From: Gnetum montanum
Taxonomy: Eukaryota; Streptophyta; Gnetopsida; Gnetales; Gnetaceae
Direction: 5' to 3'
Assembly: GCA_015680685.1 (NCBI GenBank)
Contig: MNCI01033474.1
Location: 1,358,085 to 1,422,084, forward strand
Length of the DNA: 64,000 bases
The notes beneath the pieces were generated by a model. The model worked only from the letters and a program-made list of their open reading frames with translations, was not told the origin of the DNA and did no database searches. Positions 1 to 11,133 of the stretch are shown here, piece by piece. Position numbers and translations under genes: made by a program. Every line of letters starts with the position of its first letter. Position 1 is the first letter of the stretch.

Positions 1-2030
1 CTCCAATCCATGATTCACTCCAAGCATCTAGGTGGCCAAGATTCCCAAGGGGATGGAGGGTCACATAGCAAGGATGAACAGGACAATCAAGACCATCATT
101 AGGGTAGAGGGCAAGATCCCTCTCCTTCTTCTTCATCCTCTCGCTCTCCTTCTCCTTCATCTAGCTCAGGCTCTGATTGTAACCGAGGTAGGAGGAAGCA
201 AAAGGATGGGGTCAAAAAGGTTTGGAAGGATCAAAAGGAGAAACATGAGAAAACACATGAGCCATCACGGGATGCTCGCTGGCATGAAAGGAGGGATAGC
301 CAAAATCATCACAGACATCATGGTCCTCAGCAGGACTATGATTCAGATGAGCCATTGTTGGCTACCTGGAGTATGCTCCAGATCTCTGAGGTAGTTCAAA
401 TTCCTAGTAGGCACATAAAGGATAGCTGGATCAAGCATGTTGATATGAACAACATCCCCAAATTTGAAGGGGAATACAACTGTGATCCATAGACCCACCT
501 ACAGGCATTCCATGATGCCTGCACCCTACAAAACATTGACAATGACTAGCAAAGGCTGAAGCTATTCCCTCGCACACTCATCAAAGAAGCTGAAAGTTGG
601 TACCAGTCCTTGGAGTCAGAATCAATCAAAAGATGGAGTATGATGCTTGAAATTTTCAATGACAAATATCAAACATACTCTAGAGTGGCGAACCTAAGAC
701 GGAAAATCCAAGGCTGGAAACAAGGGAATCATGAACCCTTGGATGCCTCCATGAGTAGGTACTACTCGTTGTTGCATTGGTGCCCTGGTCATGGTTACTC
801 TTAGCGGGCACAGCTTCACCACATCATTGATGGGCTCTATTTTGAAATGCGAAAGACCCTTGGCATGTACACCTAGGGGCGACTGTCAAAGCTAAGGGTC
901 CATTAGTTGCAATGCCTCATTGAACAAGTGACCAAGGAGGAAGGAGAACTTAGAAAAAAGGAGAGTGCAGAAGAATTCAACTGGGATCCTTCCCTCAAAA
1001 AAAGGGAAGTCCGTTTTTGTAATGAGGAGGAAGAAGCATCCCTGGAAGCAGTGGTAAACCGAAAGACTTTTTCATTACAAAAGTTCACATCTGAAATTTG
1101 GGCAAGGGTGGATAAGATGTGGGACTCTCTGGACGAAAGGGTCCAAAGCATGTTGAAAATCGCAAAGGAGTCCAGAGCACAAGGTAATGACCGTGATCGA
1201 CGCAGGAAGAAGGAAGCTAAACATGCCCAATATAAGGGAAAGGGCAAGGTTGTTGTAGTAGAGCAGGTTGTAAACTCTAACACTAAGGATGAAGATGAAT
1301 GTGGCATATGCCAATTTGAACATCCTAAGGGATGTTGTCCTATGGTGTTACATCTTCAAGAGTCTGGGGTGTACGCATTGAACCCTCGCTTAGCACAAAG
1401 GCAAACACCCCGACAGTTGCCTTATCCACATGGCAATTCTAGGTGATTCCACCAACAGCAGCAAGGATACTATCCAAGTGGAGGACCACCACAACCATAT
1501 GAATACTTCCAATAGTGGCAACACCCACAAACATGGGGGATGACACCTCCAAGATAGCAGTACCCTTACAAACAGCCAAATCCTTATGGGTACTATGTTC
1601 AGCAACCAGTCTCTCCAAGGAACTCTTCCAGCCATGTGGCCTTTCAAAGTCATTACCACCCCCCTAGAGTATTTTCGTCCTCAATCTCCATCACCCCAAG
1701 GGAAAAACCCACATCTCTTCTACCCTCCATCACCTTCTCCTGCCACTCCTCCATCACATCCCACTCAGCTGCCACCTACACCTCCGATGTAGGGAGAGAT
1801 ACTTCCACAACCGCAGCAACGAAATGCTATGAGGGCTATTAATTTACAACGGGCACCTCAGCCAAGTGGACCGGAACCCAAACCACGAAAATGTCCCTTT
1901 TTCGGCCCAACAATTTGAACATACCCTTGCATACATCTGTGGCCAATGCCTTTGAACCTACAAGCACCTCCACTATTCCACCGCCAGAGCAGCCTCCAAG
2001 CCAACAACAACAACAACACTCCAACGTCCA
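1..2030 (+). pseudogene. gag region of element A, broken by stops
   Basis: Gag is the structural protein that packages retrotransposon RNA. The window enters it in the Ser/Arg/His-rich N-terminal third. The capsid-like core starts near position 395 and matches the intact paralogue at 62198-63319 in the same window, including NIPKFEG, FPRTLIKEAESWY and FNDKYQTYSRV. Stops break the frame at 490-492, 547-549 and after 804, among others. A cysteine-histidine cluster (CGIC...HPKGCC, near 1303-1340) is followed by the conserved stretch HLQESGVYALNPR and a Gln/Pro-rich tail up to about 1850. Two of the stops replace CAG or TGG codons of the paralogue, which fits decay by C-to-T change. Confidence 0.9.
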
Positions 2031-2850
2031 GACAGTCATGCTCACACATGATGTGATCGACTGGATCAAAGCAGGTCACCTTCCCCAGAAATTGACTAAT
2101 CCAGGAAGCCGCCTCATCTATCTTCAGGTGGCAGGGAATGAGCCATGCAAAGCTCTTCTAAACTCGGGGTCAGGGGTCAATTTGATCTCTCATGATATGT
2201 ACAAGAACTAGAACCTGCCCCTGCTAAAGAAGAGCAAAATTTGGCTCGAGTTGGCATACCAGTCCATCACCGTTCCCTTGATATTGGTGAAGGACATTGT
2301 GACCACCGTCTATGGGTGGTCCTCCCCTACTGATTTCCTAGTCATCCGTGTAGAGAACTGCAAGGGAAACTTCCCAATCATCATGGGAAGGGCCTGGCTA
2401 AGCATGGTGGACACATGATTAGGCCTCCACGATCTATCCCTTGAAATTTCCAAGGAAAATCCTTTCAGGAAGGTCAATAAGAAACACGTTCCATGCATCG
2501 TGTACAATGACTCAGGGTGTAACTATGTGTAGCAATTATGGTCCACTAAGCAGATATCCCTTCAAGCATGTAGCCAGTGTACTAAGGAATCACTTGTTTA
2601 ATAGTGCCTGTACGCAGCTTCCACTAACCAAGAAGGCACCCAGTGGTTGACAGTTGATGCTAGCAACACATTGTGCATGGAACCATCAAAGGGGCTTGTA
2701 CAAGCCTACATCGATAGCAGAGATGAAATGGAAGACATTCATCAATAGGTCTCCACTATTGATGACCAAGATGATTAGGGATAGCTAGAAATCCCTGAGA
2801 GCTTCAAACAAGAGCCCCTGGAGTTAAAGTCTTTACCTGCTCACTTAGAG
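2031..2850 (+). pseudogene. aspartic protease region of element A
   Basis: The retropepsin processes the Gag-Pol polyprotein. The readable segment begins with TVMLTHDVIDWIKAGHLPQKL and runs into the active-site region, where the paralogues at 58.6 kb and 63.97 kb read LLDSGSGVNLIS. Here the equivalent is LLNSGSGVNLIS (2155-2190), so the catalytic Asp is replaced by Asn and the enzyme would be dead even without the stop that follows at about 2209. A linker with several TAG stops leads to RT. The link to protease is firm because all three copies in the window align. Confidence 0.85.
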
Positions 2851-4243
2851 TATTCATTTTTGCAAAATGGCAAGCTAGTAATCATTAATGCCACCCTTGC
2901 TCCAGAACAGAAGAAGAAGTTGTTGGAGGTGGTAAACAAATGGGTTGTTGCATTCGCATGGTCATATCCTGAGTTGACTGGAGTTGATCCCAGGGTCTAC
3001 CAACATCAGATCTATCTTGACCCTTCCATGAAGCCACGACGATGACCACAAAGACGATTGAATCCCAAATTGAAGCAGGTTGTAAAAGATGAAATCAAAT
3101 AGTTGCTAAAGGCAGGATTCATTTATTCTATCATCGATAGCGAATGGGTTAGCCCACTCATTATCATGCCCAAGAAAGATGGCAAGTGGAGGGTCTATAT
3201 TGATTTCTAGTCGCTCAATATGGCAACCTTCAAGGACCACTTCCCGCTCCCATTTGTGGACCAAGTGTTAGGCACCATAGCTGGGCACCGCTACTATAGC
3301 TTTTTGGATGGTTATAGTGGTTATAACCAAATCCAAATAGCACCAGAGGACCAGGCCAAAAATACTTTCATGAGTCCATGGAGGACTTTCACATACAAGA
3401 AGATGTCCTTTGGCCTGTGTAATGTGCCCACTACGTTACAATGCCTTGTCCTAAGCATTTTTCAGCAATAAATCGGCAATGGTATAGAAGTCTTCATGGA
3501 TGACTTCTCAACCTATGGGGCCATGTTCGAGCAAGCCTTGGACTGTCTTGAGCAGGTTCTCAAATGGTGTGTAGACACTAATCTACGGCTCAATTGGCAG
3601 AAAAGCCATTTGATGGTCCAAGAAGGCATTGTGTTGGGGCATCACATCTCACAAATAGGGATCAGTGTAGATCCTAAAAAGATCAAGGTTATCCAAGGAA
3701 TCACTCGCCAACCAAGTACCGTCAAAGATGTTCGGTCATTCCTTGGACACACTGGTTACTACTGGTGATTCATTGAAAACTTCTCAAAGATCGCCAAGTT
3801 GTTGGTAGAGCTGACAAAGAAGGATGCTCCATTCATTTGGACCAAGGAGTGCGAATCTACATTCCAAGTGCTAAAATAGAAACTTGTAGAAACTCTAGTT
3901 CTACGAGCCCTTGACTGGTCCAGACCCTTTCACATTATGATGGATGCATCCAACTTTGCCATGGGAGCCGTGCTTACATAGTGTGACGAGCAGAAACATC
4001 CTTATTATATCCACTGTGCAAGCCATAGTATTGTGGGTGCTCAGTTGAACTACACCACCACTGAAAAGTTGTTGATGGCAATGGTGTTCGCCTTGGATAA
4101 ATTCCGACACTATGTGCTTGGATACGAGGTGTTTGTGCATATTGACCATAGTGCTATCCGATTCCTGATGAACAAACCAACGGTGAGCCCCCGCATTATC
4201 CGGTGGCTGGTGATTCTTCAAGACTTTGATCTTACCATGGTAG
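2851..4243 (+). pseudogene. reverse transcriptase and RNase H (5' part) of element A
   Basis: This region copied the element RNA into DNA. Visible RT landmarks are SPLIIMPKKDGKWRVYIDF (from about 3151), SFLDGYSGYNQI (3300-3335), FGLCNVP and the catalytic VFMDDFSTYG (about 3490-3520), then VLGHHIS and SFLGHTGYY. RNase H follows with MDASNFAMGAVL (about 3940) and the conserved TTEKLLMAMVFALDKFRHY. Stops at about 3043, 3100, 3208, 3469, 3766, 3877 and 3978 break the frame. The reading frame meets the target-site duplication at 4239-4243 and resumes in frame at 7345. Confidence 0.93.
4239..4243 (+). repeat. target-site duplication GGTAG, left copy
   Basis: GGTAG here is repeated at 7345-7349. 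Between the two copies the sequence starts TGTTGGC and ends GCCAACA. Removing the insert and one GGTAG copy restores the RNase H frame (FDLTMV then DRKGTENVVADHLSRL). That makes this a precise 5-bp integration duplication. Confidence 0.9.
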
Positions 4244-4690
4244 TGTTGGCACATTTTGGCCATGCAATGGAACAGGCTTTATAAGGTTATGGTGATTTTT
4301 TGAAAAATTTAAAAGAGATTGTTGAGATTTTGTTTCTTCACCTTGAAGTCCACCATGTTGATTAAGACAAGCTTTTGCTAATTGGTTCACATCCACAAAG
4401 GCATGGTTGAATGTCCCAAAATCTTAGAGGCCTTGTCCAACTTGCATCCTTGAACCAACCAATCCACAAAGGTTGTAGAGCCTCCTTCCAAGGACCATGT
4501 TGCCCATATGCAAAAATCTTACCATTCCATGGGATTTCATTCCTTGTTGGCATTTGGACAAAAACAAAACCTTAAATTATCATTTAAAAAAAGGCCTATC
4601 CATGGGAGTATGCTATACAATAAAATAGAGCACAAAAGCACGCAAAATCAAGGAAATTAAGGGCCATGGCACTCAGGGGACACCGATAGG

Positions 4691-5089
4691 AGGAACCTGG
4701 TTTTCTCGGAATCACTGGAACCATCTATACATGTGAGGGAGCTTAGACCTCAGGACAGATTTCTTATATTCGCATCGGATGCCTTATGGGAGCAACTTTC
4801 AAATAATCAGGCAGTTGACATTGTGCACAATAATCCATGAATGGGTATCGCAAAAAGGTTGGTTAGAGCTGCTCTCGAACGTGCAGCAAGGAAGTGGGAA
4901 ATGAGATATTCAGACCTTAGAAAGATTGAGAAAGGCATTCGACGTCATTTTCATGATGACATTACAGTAATTGTGATTTACTTGGACCATCATTCAAAAT
5001 TATCTGGGAAGAATAACCGCGGTTTGAATTGCATTTCTGTTCCTATGGACATATATTCCTCAAAGCTGAGGGTGGATGAAACTACGTGA
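4691..5089 (+). pseudogene. captured C-terminal fragment of a plant protein phosphatase 2C
   Basis: The frame reads [29 protein letters not shown], a stop at 4838-4840, then [25 protein letters not shown] and [15 protein letters not shown]. This is the C-terminal part of a plant clade-D-type PP2C, a Ser/Thr phosphatase. FASDGLWE and HFHDDITV are family metal-binding signatures, and the fragment keeps the Asp residues of both. The catalytic N-terminal two thirds are missing. The stop sits where the family usually has Pro-Arg, so CGA to TGA is likely. No intron interrupts the fragment. Whether that means an RNA-level capture depends on the donor gene's exon borders, which I cannot see. Confidence 0.85.
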
Positions 5090-5321
5090 AGAAATGCTTG
5101 AACATGAAGAGGTTATTGTCTCTACAATTACGAAAATTCCGTACTCAAGATCTATTTTTCCGCCATTGGGGCTCTCGACAGGGCTAATTTAGCAGCAACA
5201 ATGGCCACGGTAGTTATCATCCAGCATTAAAGCACCACCGCAGAAGCAGAGGGGGAAAAAGAAGAAGAAACGACCAAAAAAAATCCATCACAGATTTCAC
5301 CTGCTTTCCCGGGAATCACAG

Positions 5322-5819
5322 TCACACCGCCACATGTGCAGCAAACAAGGCAGAGACAGAGTCCCGAGCCGCAGTCCGAGAATAAGCGGGACTCTGCGGT
5401 GACGGCAACGATGACAGCGGCACCGATTGTATGAAAGGCAAGTGCAGCAGAGCAACACCAGCGAAAGCGCCTACGTGCGAGTGAAGAACAGAGGACGGAG
5501 GACGCAGAAAATGCAGAGCAATGACACCAACAAAACACGCGATCACGGCGGTCAGGACAAGGAAGATCAGCAGCGGGCGCACAATTGGTTTCCACATCCG
5601 CCATGCCATCGCGCAGGAGTAGAGCAGGAGGCCAGAGTCAGGAGCAGAGCAGAGAAATACTCTCTTGAAAAACCAAAGCTTGAGAGAGAGATAGAGAGTA
5701 AGAGCCATTGTTGGTTGTCTGTTATTTTTATGGGTTTTCATTTTTGCTTGTTGGTTTCTAGTTGCAGATTCTGATCGAAAATGGCCGCTGCTGCGTCGCT
5801 GAGGGAGATAGATGATCAA
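5322..5819 (-). pseudogene. antisense membrane-anchor ORF, possible remnant of a RING-H2 (ATL-like) gene
   Basis: The 165-codon frame has a clear hydrophobic segment, RPLLIFLVLTAVIACFVGVIAL, preceded by MAWRMWKPIV and followed by a Pro/Ser-rich part with PFIQSVPLSSLPSP. The layout of an N-terminal membrane helix and then an xIQSxP motif recalls plant ATL-type RING-H2 ubiquitin ligases. No RING cysteines are visible before the stop at 5322, so this name is weak. The block is more GC-rich than its surroundings, which suggests former coding DNA. A second minus-strand frame (5227-5604) overlaps it and may mark a frameshift. Confidence 0.3.
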
Positions 5820-5849
5820 ATTCTATTTTGTTCCTAAATATACATATAT

Positions 5850-6404
5850 AAAGTTACATGTATAGCTATTTTATAAAAAGGTGGATTTATGGACATTTCC
5901 AACTATAGCTTTTATTTATATAATTGCAACTTTATGTGAAAGTTGAAACTTCCTAGCCTTAATCCTATGATGTTTGTAACCACTACAAAGGACACTTGTT
6001 AGTTGTAGCTTTTTTATCTCCTTGATGGTTACAACCACCCAAAATTGTTGTAGCTTACCTAACTTGTTGGGCAAGTAACCTCCTAACTTTTTGGGCAAGT
6101 AATCTCCTAATTGGTTGGCCAGGTTACTTGGGAGAGAAGTTAGGTGAGATATTTTTAAATTTGTAACTTCCCTACCTACCTTGGGACCCTATAAAAAGGC
6201 TTCAAGGGGAAGGGAGGATCATCACCATATCACATTGGAACTTTTGGGAGAGATATCATCATCACACTTGGGGTCTCATACATCACATTTTGAAGGCTAC
6301 TAGTTAGCACTTGGGCTCTTACTTGGAGACACTTTGAGTCTTGGGAGAAGAGCATTTTGTAAAGAAGAAAGTGTGAACGATTGCTTGCAAGATGGCTTGC
6401 TAGA
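5850..6404 (+). other. AT-rich U3-like stretch before the promoter
   Basis: There is no coding signal. Short near-repeats occur, such as GGGCAAGTAACCTCCTAACT and GGGCAAGTAATCTCCTAATT around 6070-6115, leading into the TATA box. This fits the promoter-proximal U3 of the LTR and then a transcribed leader. Confidence 0.45.
6190..6197 (+). promoter_or_regulatory. TATA box of the inserted LTR
   Basis: CTATAAAAAGGC lies in an otherwise moderate-AT context and is followed by a non-coding leader. It is the only good TATA motif in the 3.1-kb insert. It gives the insert's orientation as + and would place transcript starts about 30 bp downstream. Confidence 0.5.
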
Positions 6405-7068
6405 NNNNNNNNNNNNNNNNNNNNNNNNNNNNNNNNNNNNNNNNNNNNNNNNNNNNNNNNNNNNNNNNNNNNNNNNNNNNNNNNNNNNNNNNNNNNNNNN
6501 NNNNNNNNNNNNNNNNNNNNNNNNNNNNNNNNNNNNNNNNNNNNNNNNNNNNNNNNNNNNNNNNNNNNNNNNNNNNNNNNNNNNNNNNNNNNNNNNNNNN
6601 NNNNNNNNNNNNNNNNNNNNNNNNNNNNNNNNNNNNNNNNNNNNNNNNNNNNNNNNNNNNNNNNNNNNNNNNNNNNNNNNNNNNNNNNNNNNNNNNNNNN
6701 NNNNNNNNNNNNNNNNNNNNNNNNNNNNNNNNNNNNNNNNNNNNNNNNNNNNNNNNNNNNNNNNNNNNNNNNNNNNNNNNNNNNNNNNNNNNNNNNNNNN
6801 NNNNNNNNNNNNNNNNNNNNNNNNNNNNNNNNNNNNNNNNNNNNNNNNNNNNNNNNNNNNNNNNNNNNNNNNNNNNNNNNNNNNNNNNNNNNNNNNNNNN
6901 NNNNNNNNNNNNNNNNNNNNNNNNNNNNNNNNNNNNNNNNNNNNNNNNNNNNNNNNNNNNNNNNNNNNNNNNNNNNNNNNNNNNNNNNNNNNNNNNNNNN
7001 NNNNNNNNNNNNNNNNNNNNNNNNNNNNNNNNNNNNNNNNNNNNNNNNNNNNNNNNNNNNNNNNNNNN
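6405..7068. other. assembly gap (664 N)
   Basis: An unbroken run of N. Open frames spanning it are artefacts. Any LTR boundary or extra cargo inside it is unknown. Confidence 0.99.
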
Positions 7069-7344
7069 TAGACTAGGCAGTTGAACAAAATAGGAAATTT
7101 TCAATAACTCACAGGACTTGGCAAAGTTGGCTGAATCTCTTTAAAGTAAGTCATTTGTAGTTTACATACAACGCAATCATTACATTTCTCACAACCGCAC
7201 ACCGCAACAGCACACACACATACTCACATTAACTACTGAGTTTATTTGGAGGTATCTGGGTCTTGGTGTTGCCAGAGACTAGCAGGCACCTAAATCCTGT
7301 TCGAGGACACTCGTTGGTGGTCGCGTCCCAAAAGGTCGCCAACA

Positions 7345-7349
7345 GGTAG
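7345..7349 (+). repeat. target-site duplication GGTAG, right copy
   Basis: This matches 4239-4243 and directly follows the terminal GCCAACA. The host RNase H frame resumes through it. Confidence 0.9.
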
Positions 7350-8730
7350 ATAGGAAGGGGACTGAGAATGTGGTCGCTGACCACTTGTCTCGGTTGCGAT
7401 GGGATGATGGAAAAGAGGAGGAGCTCTTATCCAACTAATTTCCAGATGAACTCCTCTTCACAGGCACAGTTGATCCTCAAGCAACCAAGGAATCCCCTTG
7501 GTTCAACTACATCCTCACCTACCTCACAACCCAGGAGTTGCCTAAGGAGTGGAACCATCAGCAGAAACAACAGTTTCTCCATAAGGCCAAGTGTTTCATG
7601 GAAATTAATGGTCACCTTTACAAGGTGTGCGTAGATGGATTGGTTCGATGATGTGTCCTTGATGATGATATGCTGCGCATCCTCCAAGATGCTCATGAGG
7701 GCCCTTGTGGGGGCCACTCTGCTAGACATCGAACAGTCATTAAAATCCTGCTTGCAGGGTATTACTAACCTACACTTTTCAGGGACACCCAATGGTTCAC
7801 CTTCTCCTGCGAACGATGCCAGAGGGATGGTGGGATGACGGCACGATTGGAGGGACCTCAACAGTGGATCCAGCCACTAGAGCCCTTTAACATTTGGGGT
7901 ATCGACTTCATGGGGCCCATCACACCCCTGTCAAACAGAAAGGCATACATCATCGTAGCTGTGGACTACTATACAAAGTGGGCCAAAGTAACAACCATCG
8001 TCGATTGTTCTTCCAACACCACCGCATGATTTGTCCAACAATAAATTGTTAACAGGTTTGAAGTGCCACGTGCACTCATTTCTGATAATGGAACTCACTT
8101 TACGGGTGTCACTTTTCAGAAACTCATGCAACGCTTAGGTATAACACATAAATTCACAACTCCCTATCACCCCCAAGACAACGGACAAGCCGAAGTCACC
8201 AATAGGGAGATCACCAAGATCCTTACCCGAACCATCAGCAAATACAGGAGGGATTGGAGCACAAAGCTTAACGATGCCCTATGGGCCTATCACTCCACTT
8301 GGAAACTTCCTGTAGGATACTCTCCCTATGAGTTAGTGTACGGAAAGTTGCCAACACTTCCCATTTAGGTCGAACTCTGCACACTATCCACCGCCAATGA
8401 CTTAGGCCTTGACCTCCTGTTAGCACAACGTGAATGACTGATCAATTTAAGTGTGTTGGATGAGAACTGATTAGTGGCCCTGTCCTCCAATGAGATCCAC
8501 AAGGCCTACAACAAAAAATGACATGATCTTAGGATTCGAAAAGTCATGTTTAGATGTGGAGAAAAAGTGTTATATTGGAACCCCTCACACATATCCCAAC
8601 CAACCAAGTTTCAAACATTGTGGGAGGGACCTTACATTACCTTCAAAACCTTCTCATCTGAGGCCTTGCTCATCCACAAACTTGCGGACCCCGCTAGAAC
8701 ATAGTTAGTCAACTTCCAATAACTAAAACC
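7345..8730 (+). pseudogene. RNase H tail and integrase of element A
   Basis: After the insertion the frame resumes with DRKGTENVVADHLSRLRWDD, the usual end of RNase H. The integrase zinc-binding region follows (HEGPCGGHSARHRTV near 7690-7735, CQRDGG near 7811-7830). The catalytic core has IWGIDFMGPI (about 7892), DNGTHFTGV (about 8080) and HPQDNGQAE (about 8168), which give the D, D and E residues. The C-terminal part has an LWEGPYITF motif near 8620. Several stops and frame changes (7430s, 7835, 8027, 8366) inactivate it. Confidence 0.92.
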
Positions 8731-11100
8731 TTTCCGCGAACTCCACTCAACCAATGCAACCACCTCATCATTGCCAGGTCAGCCATGCTCCATTTTTTGT
8801 ATCTCCTCCTTTCCACCTAGTCATGGGGGAGATCATCATCCCTGCTGATCCATTCCACTACACCCCTCGCTGTTTTGTCATTTTTTGTTTTACACTTTTT
8901 TGTTTTTCACCATCATTTATAAATTTGCCATTTCTTTGTACATTTTTTCCTTTCTTTAATTATTTTTCATTTCTTTATAAATGTTTTATTTTTTCTTGTA
9001 AATCTGTCATCTTATTGTCTTCAAATGTTTGGTGTAAATGGTTTTCATTGCAATGGGTAATGTACACTCATCTACCTAGTTGTCTAGTTTCTGGCCTCGC
9101 ATGGTTCCTTTTTGGACTTTACATCTACTTTCCACTCATAAAATCGGCAGTGAGTTCACATCATCCACCCATTCACCCACTCCATGGTTTCCCTTCTATT
9201 GAGCACATGAAACCCCTTACCTTAACAACATTTTAATTAATGTGCGACTTGTGTAGTTCTCAGACTAAGGGATGGTCCAATGGTTTGAATCGGGTGTGAC
9301 TTCAAGGGAAATGCTTTAGTTGTTACTCTGTTCTGTTCCCTGGGTTGCTGGTGTGTCCTTACGAATTTCCTCCCACTCCAAGTCTCTCTCCATGGAAGCT
9401 TCTAGGTAGTCCGACCTTGCATGGTGTGATCCTCACTAAAAAAATTCAAAAATTCAAAAAAAACAACAAAAACCACAAACAAAATAAACAAATAAAATGA
9501 GGATTCAAAGCACACCCCTTGGTCGGATGCATGCAAACACACATGGGTCTTCACATGGTGTGGTTCCCCTGCACAAAACAAAAGAAAAATGAATCGCGGG
9601 GGAATTCAAAGCACACCCCTTAGACCACCTCTCACGGGCCACACGCACTAGTTATGGGACTTCCTTGGTCCCCTCTAACTTTGTCCCATTTCACTTCCTT
9701 CTTCTCACGTTTGTTGGAGTGGTGGTTCTCTGTGAGGTCATTCTTTCTTCCTTGGGGGATGGCTGAGACTTAGTCTATTGCTGCAATGTCACTGAATACG
9801 GATGGTTTTGGGTTTGAACCTTGGAACGGTTCTACCGGGTCACTTAACCACATCTCCACATGGGGTTTCCAGTGACCAACGAACGGACTACCATTCTCTC
9901 ATCTCTCTCTTCCTCCTGTTCTCTCTACCACTCACCTCACTGCCTATTTTATGTCATGAAAGTATGTCAAGGTATCCATGGGCTTCCCATGCCTTGGCAG
10001 GATCTCTTGGGTCGGAGTCTTACTTGGCAAACATCATTATTAGCACTGGGGCCCATGGACCCCGGTGTTGAGGGCTATGTAGGGGCTACTAAGGCTATGT
10101 CTTGCTATGGGGAGGACCCACTTACATTTCCTTGGTCCCGCTTGTTAAGTCTCCCTTCCTTTGGATTTCGTGGTTGACTAGTTTTCAGGTCCCATCGCTC
10201 GATTTATTCCCCGTGGAGTTCTTTTTGAGTCATGTTCTCCTCTTTTTGTCTCTTTTTCACGTTTAATTCCCTTCCTCATGTCCTTAGCCATGTCCAGGCC
10301 TTTCACGTGCTTCAACCACCTCAATTTGGAGTTTCAAATTCATCATTTCGAGCTTTTTATGGGTTGGTTAACGCTGGTCAACGAGTGAACACCCCTGCAT
10401 CGACGAGGCCCCATCAATGCAGTGACTGTGTGTACGCAGCTACATATACATGGCCCCGTCAATGCAATGCCTAACCCCTATATATGCCCCACCGCACTTT
10501 GCCATTTTTCATCATTTGGAGTCCAAACTGAGGGGATTTTTTGCCATTTTTTCTACCTAACCTTTCCCAATGCACCTACATTCCATCGCAAGTCCTCATC
10601 AACCAATCCTTGCCCTTTTAAGCAACCGGAGGTATGCTCTCAGTCGCAGGGGGTGGTGCCTTTGTGAAACTAACTATAACTAATTAATTAATTAATTAGT
10701 TTGTTAATTACAAAAACTTTGGCCCTAACCCCTAACTTAACGCTCCGGGAAACTTAACTGTGTACCTGTGCCATGAACATAACTTGGTCAAACTGAGAAA
10801 GTATATACAGACCATCTTAAACTACTTATGAATGGTCTAACAGATGGTTATGTTTGATTGCAAATGGCACCCAAATCGAGGCACCCAAGGGACGAAGGAC
10901 CATCTCAACCAAGGGACAAGCACCCACGTACGGGAAGGGGATGAGATGTGCAACAGCCAGAGTATGCAAAGGGCTCTCATGCAACTGGGCCCTTCCACGA
11001 AAGACTTGAGGTGGAATCTGTTTACCAGATTCCCAAAGAGGAGATTCCCAGCAGGTAATCGCTTGGGAATGAGACTCCTGGGATAGCACCACAACTTGAG
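8731..11100 (+). other. long non-coding spacer between integrase and the 3' ORF
   Basis: No long conserved frame is present. A purine tract GTCATGGGGGAGATC occurs at about 8820 and has a counterpart in the minus-strand element at about 57940. Blocks with AATTCAAAGCACACCCCTTAG (about 9605) and GGGGAGGACCCAC (about 10110) are also shared with that element (about 57250 and 56735). The spacer is therefore a conserved part of the family. Open frames here, such as those at 8754 and 9802, are low-complexity or unconserved. Confidence 0.7.
10396..10492 (+). promoter_or_regulatory. LTR-U3-like module with TATA-like box upstream of the 3' ORF
   Basis: The words TGCATCGACGAGGCCCCATC, GTGTACGCAGCTACATATAC and TGGCCCCGTCAATGCA resemble the repeated words that fill the U3 start of LTR A (13975-14085) and LTR B (14965-15080). 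CTATATATGCCCC (about 10479-10491) follows like a TATA box, about 640 bp ahead of the ORF at 11134. The resemblance is read by eye. A promoter function is inferred. Confidence 0.45.
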
Positions 11101-11133
11101 GTCACCCTAACCCAATCCTGCCTTGATGTTATT

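Larger units (their letters stand above)
4244..7344 (+). mobile_element. TG...CA insertion in RNase H, probable solo LTR with host-gene cargo
   Basis: The insert starts TGTTGGC, ends GCCAACA and is flanked by GGTAG on both sides, which are the marks of LTR-retrotransposon integration. I see no gag, protease, RT or integrase in it. No second copy of either terminal region is visible. Only one TATA-type promoter is seen (6190). The simplest reading is a solo LTR of about 3.1 kb left by LTR-LTR recombination, with a very long U3. The alternative is a non-autonomous element whose second LTR lies in the 664-base gap or has diverged. It carries a PP2C fragment (+) and a membrane-anchor ORF (-). Orientation is inferred from the promoter. 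Confidence 0.75.

Noticed and set aside
903-1323. Minus-strand ORFs opposite gag (903-1307, 1075-1323)
   Set aside because: These are shadows of the conserved gag frame; composition follows the antisense of coding sequence.
4841-5089. PP2C segment as a functional phosphatase gene
   Set aside because: It lacks the N-terminal catalytic part, has an in-frame stop just upstream and lies inside a mobile element.
6300-7104. Long ORFs across 6300-7104 on both strands
   Set aside because: They are open only because they cross the 664-N gap.
8754-9236. 160-codon ORF rich in Phe after integrase
   Set aside because: It is a translation of a T-rich spacer, and its counterpart in element B does not keep the frame.
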